Shown here piece after piece: positions 40,393 to 47,966 of a stretch of DNA of 47,966 bases (position 1 is its first letter; every line of letters starts with the position of its first letter). Origin of the DNA: JAKPQD01 sp029572965 (GTDB lineage: Bacteria; Bacteroidota; Bacteroidia; Bacteroidales; DTGW01); the NCBI GenBank assembly GCA_035374585.1, contig DAOSPF010000023.1, positions 1 through 47,966 of the forward strand, written 5' to 3'. Below the pieces are notes generated by a model. It ran no database searches and was not told the DNA's origin. It saw only the letters and a list, made by a program, of their open reading frames with translations. Made by a program: the position numbers and the translations under genes.

Positions 40393-42951
40393 TTATTGCA
40401 TCTTTTTTCGGGCACAAATTGTCATATAATTTGATGAAATGTCCGGGTAAAGGCTAAACCAGTATTGTTCGTTGTAAATTTCCAGGTTCATTTCTTCAAT
40501 TGATTGTTTGGTGTAAATCGAGTTAAAGATATCATAAAAAGATGAATGATAATTGTCAGATATAAATTGTTTTATTGTTTCAGCCTGTTTGTTAGAGTAT
40601 ATTACGTTTCCGGTACGGTCAACCCGCATAAAAGCAACCGGGCTGTCATCGGTAATGCCGGCAAGGGACAAAAGCTGTCTTTCGTAATTTTTACGCCTCG
40701 AAATATCGACCATTACAGCTCGTAACCCAATAGGCATGTGCTCTTTCATGATGATATTGATATAAACCATCACCGGAATCTCATTTCCTTCGCGGTCAAC
40801 GATGGTGTATTCAATGTTTTCGATATGTTCGCTTCTGAGCATTTTTTCAAAATTTTCCAAAAGCCTTTGTTTATCTACTTGTGTAAAAAGATTGAAGAAT
40901 ATTTTGCCTTTGCTTAGGTCGTTTTCATTAAAGCCAAACTGGATTTGCATTTGTTTGTTGGCAAAGGTGATTTTGCCATTGATAGAAGCTTCACAAACCA
41001 TCTCGGGCAGCAGTTCGGCTAATTCTCTGAACCGTCGTTCGCTCATTTTCAATGACTGGATGGCATCATGGTTTTTGAAAGTATTTTGCAGAATGGTCGA
41101 AAATGTAATGAAGAATTGCTTGTCACTTTCATTCCAGGTTGCACAATTGTTGTCAACAATAGCAATGAAACCACTCATACTGGTTGAAACAAATATGGGG
41201 TTTAACACTGTTTTTAAAAAATCATCGGGGTGAAAAATGTTCAGAATTTCGTTGTCTTGAATATTGGAAAGTTGTATCTCGACCAGTTCTTTATTCATTA
41301 GCTTTTGATGTATATTGCTGATCATTGAGTATGGAATAGCCTGCCATTCGTTGCGTTTGGGATTGAGGTCTGGCGAATACCATTCGTGTGTACACGAAAA
41401 AGCTTTTCCACTGAGTATATTTTGAAATAAAAGTACCCGGCTTGATTTTAAAAAGTTGCCTGCAATGCGCAATGACTCATTAATTTTATAGTCGAAGTTG
41501 TCGGAAGTGTTCAAAATAAAAGAAATCTCAGATAGCAAACTTTGTTTTTCCAGGTTTTTACGGATTTTTCGCTCATTCTTTTTTCTTTCGTCAATGTTGG
41601 ACAAGAACCTGATGGCATATTCCATCCCTTCTACCTCGTGAAATTCCCATCTTTCTTCCATCTCGATTTTTACCAGACCTTGTCTTTTAAACGTGATATC
41701 GTGGTTGATTTTTTTCTCATTTTTCAGGGTCTCAAAAAATTTTTTCCATTTATTGATATCGTTCAATGATTCGTCTAAGTCAAATATTGATAAATGCAAC
41801 ATATCTGCCAGCATGAACCCATAAAGCTCAGATGATTCTTTGTTTGAATAAATGATTTTTCCTTCTTTGTCGATAAGGATAATCCCTTCATTAGATTGTG
41901 TCAATACCTGGTTTAAAATATGGCTTTTACTTTGTTGTTGTTTTTGTTCGGTAATATCAGAGGCAACAACATGTATCTGGGTAACATCTCCGCTTGTATC
42001 GGAGAGTGATTGTAAAATTCCTTCAAACCAAATGATATTGCCCTTTTCATTATTTATTCTGAAATGTACAACTTTATCAATGTTTTGTTTTATGCTTAAT
42101 TTGTCAAGTTCGGCAGATATTAATTCTTTGTCATCAGGATGGACAATGTCTGCAAAGTTGCTTTTTATCAGTTTTTCTTTGCTGCTTTTTAAGGTGTTAC
42201 AGGTAGAGTTGGAAACGTATTTTATTTTTCCCTCCGGAGAACATATCATAACAATATCGTTGGTTGTCTCAGTCAATACCCTAAACTGCTTTTCGTCATT
42301 GGCAATTTTGTTTTTGAGGTTAGCCAATGATTGGTTCCTTTTAAGCAGCTGCTGGTTTTTTAAAAAAAGTGAGTCTTGGAGAGACTTTTCAATTTTTATA
42401 AAATAATAAATGAAGTAAATGATTAAAAATGCAGGGACAAGGCTGCTGATGTCATACAAAAAGCCCGGAACAGGGTTGTATTTGTAAGGCACTTCAAAAA
42501 GCCTGTCCTGGGCAAACATGATAAAGGAACAAAATGCCAACTGGGCAATAGCTGTATAAAACCTATATTTTGAATCGAGGATAAGAAAAGCATATATGAT
42601 AATTACCAAAGGCCAAAGTATAGCCGGGGCTGAAGCCGAATAACCAAAAAGTACAAAGGAGAAGTTGACAGAAATAAGCAATAAGGTCAATGTACTATAA
42701 GAAATCCACCTGATGTTTTTGGTTTTAAAAGCAATAACGAGCATTATCAGACTGGTTATCAAATAAGGCATGCTGATAAACCTAAAAATTTCGGATGAGG
42801 AGTAATACAAAAATAAATTTGAAAAGATTGAAATGACAAGCAGAAAAGCACTGAATTGCAGTATTAACCGGTTTTTAAAGAGGTCATACCGGTTTTTTAC
42901 CGAGAAAAGAAAGGCAAGAGAGTATTTTTTCTTCTTTAGGAAAAATTTCAT
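40393..42951 (-). CDS. Membrane PAS/GAF multi-sensor protein lacking a kinase domain
   Basis: This is an 852-residue protein. About six hydrophobic segments lie between residues 30 and 190, followed by a short coiled coil. Then come PAS-1 (about 222-340, TNDIVMICSPEGKIKYVSNS to VVASDITEQ), PAS-2 (about 345-465, NEGIILIDKEGKIIYSN), a GAF-like domain (about 475-630), PAS-3 (about 640-755, MVCEASINGKITFANKQ to VMVDISRRK) and a last PAS (about 765-852). The protein ends there with ICARKKMQ. There is no H-box, HATPase, GGDEF or other output domain. The next gene, 3 bases on, is a lone receiver. It looks like a hybrid histidine kinase whose kinase core is missing. Confidence 0.85.
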   Translation of the reverse strand: MKFFLKKKKYSLAFLFSVKNRYDLFKNRLILQFSAFLLVISIFSNLFLYYSSSEIFRFISMPYLITSLIMLVIAFKTKNIRWISYSTLTLLLISVNFSFVLFGYSASAPAILWPLVIIIYAFLILDSKYRFYTAIAQLAFCSFIMFAQDRLFEVPYKYNPVPGFLYDISSLVPAFLIIYFIYYFIKIEKSLQDSLFLKNQQLLKRNQSLANLKNKIANDEKQFRVLTETTNDIVMICSPEGKIKYVSNSTCNTLKSSKEKLIKSNFADIVHPDDKELISAELDKLSIKQNIDKVVHFRINNEKGNIIWFEGILQSLSDTSGDVTQIHVVASDITEQKQQQSKSHILNQVLTQSNEGIILIDKEGKIIYSNKESSELYGFMLADMLHLSIFDLDESLNDINKWKKFFETLKNEKKINHDITFKRQGLVKIEMEERWEFHEVEGMEYAIRFLSNIDERKKNERKIRKNLEKQSLLSEISFILNTSDNFDYKINESLRIAGNFLKSSRVLLFQNILSGKAFSCTHEWYSPDLNPKRNEWQAIPYSMISNIHQKLMNKELVEIQLSNIQDNEILNIFHPDDFLKTVLNPIFVSTSMSGFIAIVDNNCATWNESDKQFFITFSTILQNTFKNHDAIQSLKMSERRFRELAELLPEMVCEASINGKITFANKQMQIQFGFNENDLSKGKIFFNLFTQVDKQRLLENFEKMLRSEHIENIEYTIVDREGNEIPVMVYINIIMKEHMPIGLRAVMVDISRRKNYERQLLSLAGITDDSPVAFMRVDRTGNVIYSNKQAETIKQFISDNYHSSFYDIFNSIYTKQSIEEMNLEIYNEQYWFSLYPDISSNYMTICARKKMQ

Positions 42952-43197
42952 AATTTATTGTTATGATGATTGATAAAATTGTTATTATTGATTTTTAAGC
43001 CATTAAAAAATAATCAAAACCGCTGTTCAACTTCGTTTTATTATTAAATATACTAAAAAAAGAAGGAATAGTTTTAAAAAAGAAGCAAAAAATACAAACA
43101 GTCTGAAAAGAAGTTTTAGTAAAAGTTCGAAACTCATATCAGCGTATTTATTTAAAAAAGGCTTATTTTTATCCAGAATTTCTAAATAAGACTGAAA

Positions 43198-44601
43198 ATG
43201 AATAAACCCTATATTGGATTATTTTTTGTTTTTTGTTTTGTCTCAATACAGATGTTTGCCCGTGAACGTAAGATAGACACGTTGGCCTATATACCTGATG
43301 AAGATGAATATAACCTGGTTGTTTCTGCCATTAAAGGAGATATTCCCACTGCAAAATCATTAATAGATAAAGGCATTAATGTAAATACTTCTATTGACGA
43401 AAACATGACCCCGCTGGTGTATGCGGCTATGGGGGGCCAGGAAAAGATGATTGTATATCTCATTGGCAAAGGGGCAGAAGTGAATTACCGGGCCACTCAG
43501 GGGCCTACGCCCCTTGTTGCTGCAGTGAGGTCAAAACACAGGTCGATAGTTGATTTGCTAATTAGTAAGGGTGCAGAAATAGACATACCTGATGCCAATG
43601 GCCGTACCCCCCTTATGTATTCTATTCTTTCGGAAGATACCTTGTTGTTTGAGAAGTTTATTAAGGCCGGAGCAGATATCCATCACAAGGACACCACTGG
43701 AATTGATGTATTGATGTCTGCGGTAATCAATGACCAAAAATATTTTGTTCAGAAACTCATTGAACTTGGGGCTACTGCCGATACTTATGATGAAAACAAT
43801 GTTACTCCTCTTATGGTAGCTGTAAGCCGTGGAGATATTGAAATGGCAACTATTCTTCTGGACAACAAAGCAGATATAAACCATAAAAGTCATAATCAAC
43901 AAACCGCATTGACGGTAGCTATTGAGAATATGGATGAACAAATGGTTGATTTTCTTATAAAAAGAGGGGCAGATGTTAACCAGAAATTGACTTTTGCTGA
44001 AAAACCGAGTACTGTAGCTAATTACTTCAATGTAAATGCTTTTATTAAAGACGCCTTATATAGTGCAGGTGCAAAAAAAACGTGGTTGCCTGATTACCGA
44101 AAGTTTGTTGCTGGCCCTCTAATATTAGGCAACATGGATGAACTGTTCACTGGTATTGAAGTTGGCCTTAAAGATTACAGGTATAATAGTGATTTGCTCC
44201 TGGGTTTTATCATAAGGCCTTTTCCAATCAGGGTACAAGCCGATTTTGAAGGCCGTACCTACCAGTTTTGGGAAGGGCGCTCGGCATTTTTTCTTGGCAT
44301 AGAAAAACGATTGGCCTTGATACGAAAAGCAAATGACCAGCAACTGGGATTTTTGTTTGGGGCAAAGGGTGCATACACCTTTGGCAATTACAGAGGGACA
44401 ACATTAGATTTTGAAAATTCAATTGTTCCTATGTTTAATGCCGGTGTTTATGTCTCCAACAGGTATTTGCAGATAGGGCTTAGCTATGTTTATACCAATT
44501 TTAAAGCCAAAACGGTTTCCAACAACAGGATGGAACTTTCGGTCAGGCTATATTTAGGGAAAGCTTTTAATTTTTCAAAAAATGATTATTCGCCATGGTA
44601 A
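43198..44601 (+). CDS. Exported ankyrin-repeat protein with C-terminal barrel-like domain
   Basis: This is a 467-residue protein. A signal peptide covers about 1-21 (GLFFVFCFVSIQMFA). About seven ankyrin repeats span residues 38-275, with typical turns such as NMTPLVYAAMGGQEKMIVYLI, NGRTPLMYSIL and NNVTPLMVAVSRGDIEMATILL. From about residue 290 the sequence changes to alternating beta-strand pattern with aromatic residues and ends SVRLYLGKAFNFSKNDYSPW, suggesting a small outer-membrane barrel or barrel-like domain. Ankyrin repeats bind proteins. Here they would be periplasmic or extracellular. The next gene overlaps its end by 7 bases, so the two are translationally coupled. Confidence 0.85.
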   Translation: MNKPYIGLFFVFCFVSIQMFARERKIDTLAYIPDEDEYNLVVSAIKGDIPTAKSLIDKGINVNTSIDENMTPLVYAAMGGQEKMIVYLIGKGAEVNYRATQGPTPLVAAVRSKHRSIVDLLISKGAEIDIPDANGRTPLMYSILSEDTLLFEKFIKAGADIHHKDTTGIDVLMSAVINDQKYFVQKLIELGATADTYDENNVTPLMVAVSRGDIEMATILLDNKADINHKSHNQQTALTVAIENMDEQMVDFLIKRGADVNQKLTFAEKPSTVANYFNVNAFIKDALYSAGAKKTWLPDYRKFVAGPLILGNMDELFTGIEVGLKDYRYNSDLLLGFIIRPFPIRVQADFEGRTYQFWEGRSAFFLGIEKRLALIRKANDQQLGFLFGAKGAYTFGNYRGTTLDFENSIVPMFNAGVYVSNRYLQIGLSYVYTNFKAKTVSNNRMELSVRLYLGKAFNFSKNDYSPW

Positions 44602-45029
44602 AGTTGTTATATAGAATCACGTTTTTATTTATCATAGTAAATATGCTCATTATGGTAAGCTGTTCTAATGAAACAGTAGGAGAAGACTATTATTGCGTTG
44701 ATTGTATTTCGGAAGAACCCGATACGGCACAGTTAATAGTTAAAGTTTCGTATCAACAAGACAAAGACAGTATAAAACTATTGGTATATAACAACAAGTT
44801 TTCATTAGACACAAAGCTTGACACCATCTTGAATGATACTATTGCTAAAGATGTGCTGAAGTTTTATGTGAAAGTAAATGAATACTATTCTGCCGAAGCT
44901 ATTTATTATGTTGGGGGAAAAGAAATACATGCCATAGATGGCGGATGGTTCGAAACTAAGAAAATAGAAGGTTGCCAGAATACCTGCTGGAAATTGATAG
45001 GTGGAGATTACGATTTACGGTTAAAATAA
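44595..45029 (+). CDS. Small lipoprotein with two Cys pairs
   Basis: This is a 144-residue lipoprotein. The signal ends in a lipobox-like LIMVSC. The mature part has CVDC near the start and CQNTC near the end and a beta-rich middle (AQLIVKVSYQQDKDSIKLLVY). No family was recognised. The four cysteines could form disulfides or bind a metal. Its ATG lies inside the last codons of the ankyrin gene (7-base overlap), and the next lipoprotein starts 7 bases after its stop. Confidence 0.78.
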   Translation: MVKLLYRITFLFIIVNMLIMVSCSNETVGEDYYCVDCISEEPDTAQLIVKVSYQQDKDSIKLLVYNNKFSLDTKLDTILNDTIAKDVLKFYVKVNEYYSAEAIYYVGGKEIHAIDGGWFETKKIEGCQNTCWKLIGGDYDLRLK

Positions 45030-45036
45030 AAAATAG

Positions 45037-46140
45037 ATGTATTTGCATCTCAAAAAACGCAATACTTTTTTCATTATTTGCCTGTTTTTATGCATGATGA
45101 CAGCAGGCTTTTTTTCTTGTAAGTTTGATGAGAACCCTGATGAATATTTGTTTACAACAAAGGAAGTAACTAAAGATATTGATTCTTTAGATGTTTGGAC
45201 TAAGTCTAATATTTATATCATCCGTAAAAAGGATTTTACGGTAAAAGGAAGGCTTATAATCCAGGCTGGTACTATTATTAAATTTGACCCTGCTGTTAAA
45301 CCCTCAATAATTATTACCGATTCTGGTTCATTGTCATGCATGGGCACCAATGCAAGTCCAATTATGTTTACCTCGCTTGATGATGATGAAAAAGGGGGGG
45401 ATTCAAATAACGACAAGCAGCCCAGGAAGCCTGCCGCTGGTGATTGGGGCGAAATAATTATTAGAAGCAAAGAATTAGCTGTAATTAATAATTGTTACTT
45501 TCTGTATGGCGGTGGCAGCACTGATAAAAGTACAATAGTTGCAGATAGCGCTGCTGTAGATATCAGCAATTGTGTATTTGGATACAACAACGGCGGTAAT
45601 TTGTACGAAGGGAATGGGGTGCTGAATTTGCTTAAAGCTAAAACCGGCACCAGGGTTAGGAATTGTTATTTTCATTCGGGGAATTTACCCATGGTCATAG
45701 CTTCAAACTTTTCTATTGATAATACTAACCAGTTTCACAATCCTAAAGACTCTACCCAAAAAAATAATTATAATGCCATCAAAATAGCCGGAAATCAAGC
45801 TGTTCAGGGGCAGGTTATTTGGAACGAAGAAAATGTGCCTTTTTATGTAAGTACTGATATTCTTGAAATTTCAGGTAATAACAACCTTACATTGGGAAAC
45901 AATACTGTGTTGAAGTTTAAAGCTGGTGCTAAACTCCTGCTGGACAATGGTTACAGCTCGTTGTTAAATGCAGATGGGCCGGGAGTATTCCTTACATCGG
46001 TTTATGACGATTACCGAAAAGGCGATACCAATGGGGATAAAAACCAAACATTACCTGCGAATGGGGATTGGTTGATAAAAATATACTCCGATTCGGCAGC
46101 ATTCAACCGTTCTCATCTTTATTATTTTGTTGAAAACTGA
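45037..46140 (+). CDS. Beta-helix-type lipoprotein
   Basis: This is a 367-residue lipoprotein with lipobox GFFSC (Cys about 28). The sequence resembles right-handed beta-helix proteins, with rungs such as GRLIIQAGTIIKFDP, GSLSCMGTNASPIMFTS and NNCYFLYGGG. An internal duplication is clear: a first DDDEKGGDSNNDKQP...AAGDW block and a second DDYRKGDTNGDKNQTLPANGDW block, both with DxNxDx elements of calcium-site type. It may bind glycans or act as an adhesin, but no catalytic residues are evident. It is third in the ankyrin operon, and tilS starts 7 bases downstream. Confidence 0.8.
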   Translation: MYLHLKKRNTFFIICLFLCMMTAGFFSCKFDENPDEYLFTTKEVTKDIDSLDVWTKSNIYIIRKKDFTVKGRLIIQAGTIIKFDPAVKPSIIITDSGSLSCMGTNASPIMFTSLDDDEKGGDSNNDKQPRKPAAGDWGEIIIRSKELAVINNCYFLYGGGSTDKSTIVADSAAVDISNCVFGYNNGGNLYEGNGVLNLLKAKTGTRVRNCYFHSGNLPMVIASNFSIDNTNQFHNPKDSTQKNNYNAIKIAGNQAVQGQVIWNEENVPFYVSTDILEISGNNNLTLGNNTVLKFKAGAKLLLDNGYSSLLNADGPGVFLTSVYDDYRKGDTNGDKNQTLPANGDWLIKIYSDSAAFNRSHLYYFVEN

Positions 46141-46147
46141 ACTATCT

Positions 46148-47482
46148 ATGTTTGAAAGGTTCGAAAAATACCTGAAGTCTTTCTGCAAATGTCTTCCGAC
46201 AGACAAAATAATAGTTGCCGTGAGCGGTGGGGCTGACTCAATGAGTTTGCTGCACATGCTCTATAAAGCAAAGTATGATATTATCATTGCCCATTGCAAT
46301 TTTCAGTTACGTGGCGAAGAGTCAGACAACGAGGAGCAATTGGTAAGGCAGACCGCTGCTAAGCTTGACATCCCGATTTACGTCAAACGCTTTGAAACAA
46401 CTGAGTATGCCAGCCTGAAAAACATCAGCATCCAAATGGCAGCAAGGGAACTACGGTATAGTTGGTTTGAAAACCTCAGGCGTAATCTGTCATATCATAA
46501 AATTGCCGTTGCTCACAATGCTGATGACAATATTGAGACTTTTTTCATCAATCTAATCAGGGGGACAGGTATAGCTGGTCTTACTGGTATGAAGGCTGTT
46601 TCGGGAAATATTGTACGGCCGCTTTTATTTGCTACCCGCGAAGAGATTGAAGCTTATTGCCAAACTGAGAATATTGTTTTTGCTACTGATTCATCTAATC
46701 TGTCGGACAAATACCTTAGAAATAATATCCGTCATAACATAGTTCCGTTGTTAAGACAGATGAACGGGGTGTTTGATCAGACCATGTTGGATAACTTAAA
46801 GAAGTTGCAAGGGGCTTACGCTATTTATAGTGATGCAATAAAGAATATTATTAATGAAATTGTATCAGCATCATCTGAAAGCATGATATTAATTGATATC
46901 AGAGCATTGTTAAATACAGTAGAACCATCAACAGTCTTGTTTGAAATATTGAAGGAGTATAATTTCAGTCCGGTGGTTGTTTCCGAGATTTATAACAGCC
47001 TCGATGCCGACAGCGGAAAGCAGTTTTTCTCTGAAAGCCATTGGCTGGTAAAAGACCGGGATAAGCTGATTGTTAGCAGGCTAAGTGAAGATAAGGCTAA
47101 CAACGAAGACGTATTTTATATCTTTGAAGATACGGAACATATAAACATACCAATTAGCATGTCTTTCATCAAATCAAGTGCTGAAGGATATGAAATTAAA
47201 AAGAACCCCAATATTGCGGCTTTAGATTATGATAAGCTTGTTTTTCCATTGATATTGAGGCATTGGCGACATGGAGATTATTTTATCCCAATGGGGATGA
47301 AGGGAATAAAAAAGGTAAGCGACTTTTTTGTTGATAAAAAGCTATCTTTGCCTGAGAAAGAAAGTGTATGGCTTTTGTTCAGTGCCGGAGAGCTTGTATG
47401 GGTTACAGGTATGCGTATTGACGAGCGGTATAAGATTACCAATGGTACGCAGCAGGTGTATGAGGTGGAAGTAGGGGAGTAG
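46148..47482 (+). CDS. tilS: tRNA(Ile)-lysidine synthase
   Basis: This 444-residue PP-loop ATPase modifies C34 of the AUA-reading tRNA-Ile to lysidine. The PP-loop is VAVSGGADSMSLLHML (24-39), followed by AHCNFQLRGEESD, AHNADDNIETFFINLIRGTGIAGL and RPLL, then the C-terminal lysidine-synthase domain (RHWRHGDYFIPMGMKGIKKVSDFFVDKK, cited in part). The ATG at 46148 is chosen over a TTG seven codons upstream inside the previous gene. Its last codons and stop lie inside a tandem octamer repeat. Confidence 0.95.
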   Translation: MFERFEKYLKSFCKCLPTDKIIVAVSGGADSMSLLHMLYKAKYDIIIAHCNFQLRGEESDNEEQLVRQTAAKLDIPIYVKRFETTEYASLKNISIQMAARELRYSWFENLRRNLSYHKIAVAHNADDNIETFFINLIRGTGIAGLTGMKAVSGNIVRPLLFATREEIEAYCQTENIVFATDSSNLSDKYLRNNIRHNIVPLLRQMNGVFDQTMLDNLKKLQGAYAIYSDAIKNIINEIVSASSESMILIDIRALLNTVEPSTVLFEILKEYNFSPVVVSEIYNSLDADSGKQFFSESHWLVKDRDKLIVSRLSEDKANNEDVFYIFEDTEHINIPISMSFIKSSAEGYEIKKNPNIAALDYDKLVFPLILRHWRHGDYFIPMGMKGIKKVSDFFVDKKLSLPEKESVWLLFSAGELVWVTGMRIDERYKITNGTQQVYEVEVGE

Positions 47483-47542
47483 GGGAGTAGAAGAGTAGAA
47501 GAGTAGAAGAGTAGAAGAGTAGAAGAGTAGAAGAGTAGAAGA
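47471..47542 (+). repeat. 8-base tandem repeat at the end of tilS
   Basis: Nine consecutive octamers are present: two copies of GTAGGGGA, then seven of GTAGAAGA, with a partial tenth. The tilS stop (TAG, 47480-47482) falls in the second unit. Because each unit supplies the same GAGTAG junction, gain or loss of units does not change the protein end. Copy number could vary between strains. Confidence 0.9.
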
Positions 47543-47575
47543 GTAAGAATATACTTAAACAACTATCAACTAAAT

Positions 47576-47911
47576 ATGAGCGACAATAATCAATACGAAA
47601 AAATAATAGCCTCAATTGCTACACAAAAGGAAGCTTGGATACTGCAGACAGACGAGGGACTTATTGCAATGTTTGAAGACAACGACATGAATAGCTACAT
47701 CCCTGTATGGACAAGCAAGGAACAAGCCCAGAAAAGTGCAGACGAAGACTGGGAAGGCTATACGGCTGGCAGAATGGGTATAGGCGAGTTTGTTGAATGG
47801 ATGCAGGAACTTAAGGATGACGAAATCCTTGTAGGCCTATATTCTGATGCAAACCAGGCATTTTCTGTAGATCCTATGGAATTGAAAAAACAGTTGTTGG
47901 CAAAAAAATAA
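47576..47911 (+). CDS. DUF2750-containing small protein
   Basis: This is a 111-residue acidic cytoplasmic protein. The pattern KEAWILQTDEGLIAMFEDND, YIPVWTSKEQAQKSADEDWEGY and EFVEWMQELKDDEILVGLYSD fits the DUF2750 family, whose function is unknown. It lies 93 bases after tilS, beyond the octamer repeat, on the same strand. Confidence 0.85.
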   Translation: MSDNNQYEKIIASIATQKEAWILQTDEGLIAMFEDNDMNSYIPVWTSKEQAQKSADEDWEGYTAGRMGIGEFVEWMQELKDDEILVGLYSDANQAFSVDPMELKKQLLAKK

Positions 47912-47966
47912 AAGAGAGTATAAAATATTTTGTGTAAACACAATAATTTGATTTTTAATTTATTTT

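Noticed and set aside
41852..42406. 184-codon open frame antisense to the PAS/GAF sensor
   Set aside because: The Cys/Ser/Leu-rich product is typical of an antisense shadow, with no start signal.
47471..47542. CRISPR array
   Set aside because: The units are 8 bases, directly contiguous and without spacers, so it is a simple tandem repeat.

Overview
The window is AT-rich bacterial DNA from a member of the Bacteroidota (Bacteroidetes). Four things point there. Two proteins end in type IX secretion (Por) sorting domains. Several gene starts have promoters of the TTTG / TAnnTTTG type instead of E. coli-like boxes. Most start codons lack a Shine-Dalgarno sequence. The gene content is also typical of the phylum: FadL/OmpP1 and OprB outer-membrane proteins, a very long SecA and LepB, SiaC/DUF1987 and an AddA-type nuclease. 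A Bacteroidales-like relative is likely, but the order cannot be fixed from this sequence.

Layout. 1-1958 (minus): an OprB-type porin, a CbiM-type Co/Ni ECF transporter component and the first codons of a third gene. 2197-7348 (plus): speA, then thrS-infC-rpmI-rplT. 7532-9808: dapB and lepB. 9854-10088: a small element with terminal inverted repeats. 10116-12779 (minus): a secreted papain-family peptidase. 12999-22796 (plus): secA, a small Bacteroidetes-type protein, a nucleotidyltransferase/GHMP-kinase fusion, dnaN, a DEDDh exonuclease, yjbQ, pepD and a HAD phosphatase. 22819-25396: a CE2-like esterase lipoprotein, tRNA-Arg(TCT), a TPR membrane protein and ribH. 25399-26443 (minus): a SiaC-like protein and 5-formyl-THF cyclo-ligase. 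26578-29793: an AddA-like helicase-nuclease. 29843-30835 (minus): fba. 31059-32252: a structured leader and corA. 32249-37836 (minus): a FadL-like porin, a tyrosine-rich exported protein and uvrA. 37994-38831: an ECF sigma factor with a 61-residue companion. 38880-42951 (minus): a T9SS cargo protein, then a lone receiver and a PAS/GAF membrane sensor without a kinase domain. 43198-47482: an ankyrin/beta-barrel protein, two lipoproteins and tilS. 47576-47911: a DUF2750 protein.

Most of the window is housekeeping: translation (thrS, infC, rpmI, rplT, tilS, tRNA), secretion (secA, lepB), replication and repair (dnaN, exonuclease, addA, uvrA), and metabolism (dapB, fba, ribH, speA). The observations most worth following are: (1) the corA leader, which has an acidic/proline mini-ORF and mutually exclusive hairpins that resemble nascent-peptide Mg2+ sensing; (2) the kinase-less PAS/GAF sensor paired with a lone receiver; (3) the nucleotidyltransferase/GHMP-kinase fusion, with a Q in the HxGH motif and a shortened kinase lobe; (4) the periplasmic ankyrin/barrel/lipoprotein operon; (5) the AUA start of infC; and (6) the porin linked to the CbiM operon. 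No CRISPR array, rRNA, prophage or complete transposase gene was seen.
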